Assembly (NCBI GenBank): GCA_019313725.1
Contig: JAFDAT010000046.1
Span: 1 to 15,761, forward strand
Length of the DNA: 15,761 nt
From: Deltaproteobacteria bacterium
GTDB taxonomy: Bacteria > Desulfobacterota > Desulfobacteria > Desulfobacterales > B30-G6
Reading direction: 5' to 3'
The notes under the pieces: model-generated
Seen by the model: only the letters and a program-made list of their open reading frames with translations
What the model was told of the DNA's origin: nothing
Database searches by the model: none
In this document: positions 14,691 to 15,761 of the stretch, in pieces
Layout: each line of letters starts with the position of its first letter
Position numbering within the stretch: the first letter of the stretch is position 1
Position numbers and translations under genes: made by a program

Positions 14691-15692
14691 ATGAATGCTA
14701 AAGAGCGTGTGATGCGCGTGCTTAATCATCAGAAATGCGACCATATGCCTTGTTTTGGGGCCAATTCCACGGTAACCTATGACCAAATGGAAAAAGTGCA
14801 GGCCTTCTGGCCGGAGGCCCATTTCAACGGTGAGGCCATGGCCAAGCAAGCCTTGGCCGCCCACTCGGTTCTGGGTTTTGATGCCGTCCGGGTCCCATTT
14901 TGCCAAACAATTGAAGCCGAAGCGCTCGGCTGCGAGTTAAAGTCAGGAGGTGTGGAAGGCATTCCCGGGATCGAACCGCGACCGCCTTACCAAATCGATG
15001 ATACGCCGATATTACCGGATGACTTTCTTTCCCGCGGAAGAATTCCAGAGTTGCTCAAGGCCGTAAAGATTCTGAAAAAAGAGGTCGGAGATGATGTCCC
15101 GGTCATCGGTGGTATACAGGGGGCGTTTTCAATTGCCGGTCACCTGCTGGAGACGGTAATTCTTCTTAAAGCCACCTTCAAGGCGCCCAAAAAGATACAC
15201 GCGTTTATAGCGGTAGGGGAAAAGGCCGGAACCATGCTGGGCAGAGCGCTTATCGATGCCGGCGTCGATATTATTTCCTGCGAGGACATGAGTTCTTCAC
15301 CGGCCCTGTTGACGCCCAAAACCTATCAGGAAGTCGTCCTGGAATATCAACAGCGACAATTCGCAGCACTTTCAGTTCCCAAAATACTTCACATTTGCGG
15401 CAAGGTGGATCCAATCGTGGCGTGGATGGGTCAGACCGGTGCCGATGTTCTCAGCATCGAACCCAAAGCCAGCAGTCGTATAGCGCGTGAAAAATGTGGA
15501 TCGAAAGTCATACTGATGGGAGGCGCCGACAGCGCCACCACGCTTTATTTCAAAAGCCCGGAAGAAGTCAAGGCAGAGTGCGAGGCTTTGATTGCCGATG
15601 GAATTCAGATTCTGGCTCCAGGTTGCTCCGTAGCACCCGGTACGCCGCTGGAAAATTTGTTGGCTTTGACCGAACTGGCCCGGGCACATTAG
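14691..15692 (+). CDS. UroD-family methylcobamide methyltransferase, MtbA/MtaA-like
   Basis: 333 residues, the MtaA/MtbA length class. In methanogens these proteins move the methyl group from the corrinoid protein to coenzyme M. N terminus MNAKERVMRVLNHQKCDHMP is typical of the family. Zinc-ligand positions are present: LHICGK (His234, Cys236) and APGCSVAPGTP (Cys312). The ISCEDMSSSP segment and the closing PENLLA-like helix also fit. True uroporphyrinogen decarboxylases lack the HxC...C zinc set. In a bacterium the acceptor may be coenzyme M, tetrahydrofolate or another thiol or pterin; the sequence does not decide. Only a weak ribosome site (GGAAAA) precedes the ATG, 57 bases after the flavoprotein gene. 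The stop is TAG, and the frame stays open for 23 further codons to the window edge. Confidence 0.9.
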   Translation: MNAKERVMRVLNHQKCDHMPCFGANSTVTYDQMEKVQAFWPEAHFNGEAMAKQALAAHSVLGFDAVRVPFCQTIEAEALGCELKSGGVEGIPGIEPRPPYQIDDTPILPDDFLSRGRIPELLKAVKILKKEVGDDVPVIGGIQGAFSIAGHLLETVILLKATFKAPKKIHAFIAVGEKAGTMLGRALIDAGVDIISCEDMSSSPALLTPKTYQEVVLEYQQRQFAALSVPKILHICGKVDPIVAWMGQTGADVLSIEPKASSRIAREKCGSKVILMGGADSATTLYFKSPEEVKAECEALIADGIQILAPGCSVAPGTPLENLLALTELARAH

Positions 15693-15731
15693 GCGCTGGA
15701 CAGAATTTTTCCGATAACATCTTGGACCCAT

Positions 15732-15748
15732 GTCTCCAAAGTGTTTGG
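15732..15748 (+). other. small stem-loop after the last gene
   Basis: CTCCAAA-GTG-TTTGGAG is a perfect 7-bp stem, 40 bases after the TAG of the UroD-family gene. No T-run is seen within the window, so it may be an RNA end or processing structure, or part of a regulatory site of the next gene. The 69 bases after 15692 hold no other supported feature. Confidence 0.3.
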
Positions 15749-15761
15749 AGTAGAACCCATA

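Noticed and set aside
1..15761. tRNA-Pyl, CRISPR arrays, rRNA or transposase genes
   Set aside because: Looked for a CUA-anticodon tRNA, regularly spaced repeats and transposase motifs on both strands by eye; none could be supported.

Overview
The window looks like chromosomal DNA of an anaerobic, sulfate-reducer-like member of Desulfobacterota (former Deltaproteobacteria). That placement is an inference: it rests on a pyrrolysine (UAG-decoded) dimethylamine methyltransferase, sigma-54 regulation, bacterial Shine-Dalgarno sites and bacterial-type potFGHI genes. No rRNA or tRNA is present to confirm it.

Layout. Positions 1-7268 form one leftward gene row, read right to left: a PatA-family class III aminotransferase (7268-5889), a dimethylamine:corrinoid methyltransferase MtbB with an in-frame amber/pyrrolysine codon (5876-4461), a putrescine-type ABC transporter potF-potG-potH-potI (4277-84), and the first 21 codons of another gene cut by the window edge. 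A hairpin terminator lies between potF and potG. Positions 7269-7529 are a regulatory region. A rightward sigma-54-dependent activator follows (7530-9338). Positions 9339-10040 are a 700-base non-coding stretch holding three abutting palindromic elements and then a promoter region. Positions 10041-15692 are a rightward row: a HemL-like class III aminotransferase, a B12-binding corrinoid protein, an 820-residue DMGDH/sarcosine-dehydrogenase-like flavoprotein with a GcvT-type folate domain, and a UroD-family MtbA/MtaA-like methylcobamide methyltransferase.

Regulation. Both gene rows start behind well-formed -24/-12 (sigma-54) promoters, TGGCATAAAACGTGCG (leftward) and TGGCACAAATCGTGCT (rightward). 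About 100-113 bases upstream of each predicted start lies a perfect 14-bp palindrome, TCTCAT-TA-ATGAGA or TCTCAT-AT-ATGAGA. The obvious binder is the activator encoded between them. A second shared motif, ATCTTAATnnTGATAC, lies exactly 100 bp further upstream of the palindrome in both regions, on the strand that matches each row.

Interpretation. The two rows appear to be one regulon. MtbB (left row), the corrinoid protein and the UroD-family protein (right row) make a complete methyl-transfer chain. Putrescine-type uptake, two aminotransferases and a folate-linked N-demethylase-like flavoprotein surround it. A system for uptake and breakdown of an N-methylated diamine or polyamine, or another methylated amine that ends in dimethylamine, would explain this combination. 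That substrate is a hypothesis. Pyrrolysine biosynthesis and tRNA genes and a corrinoid reactivase (RamA) are not in the window.
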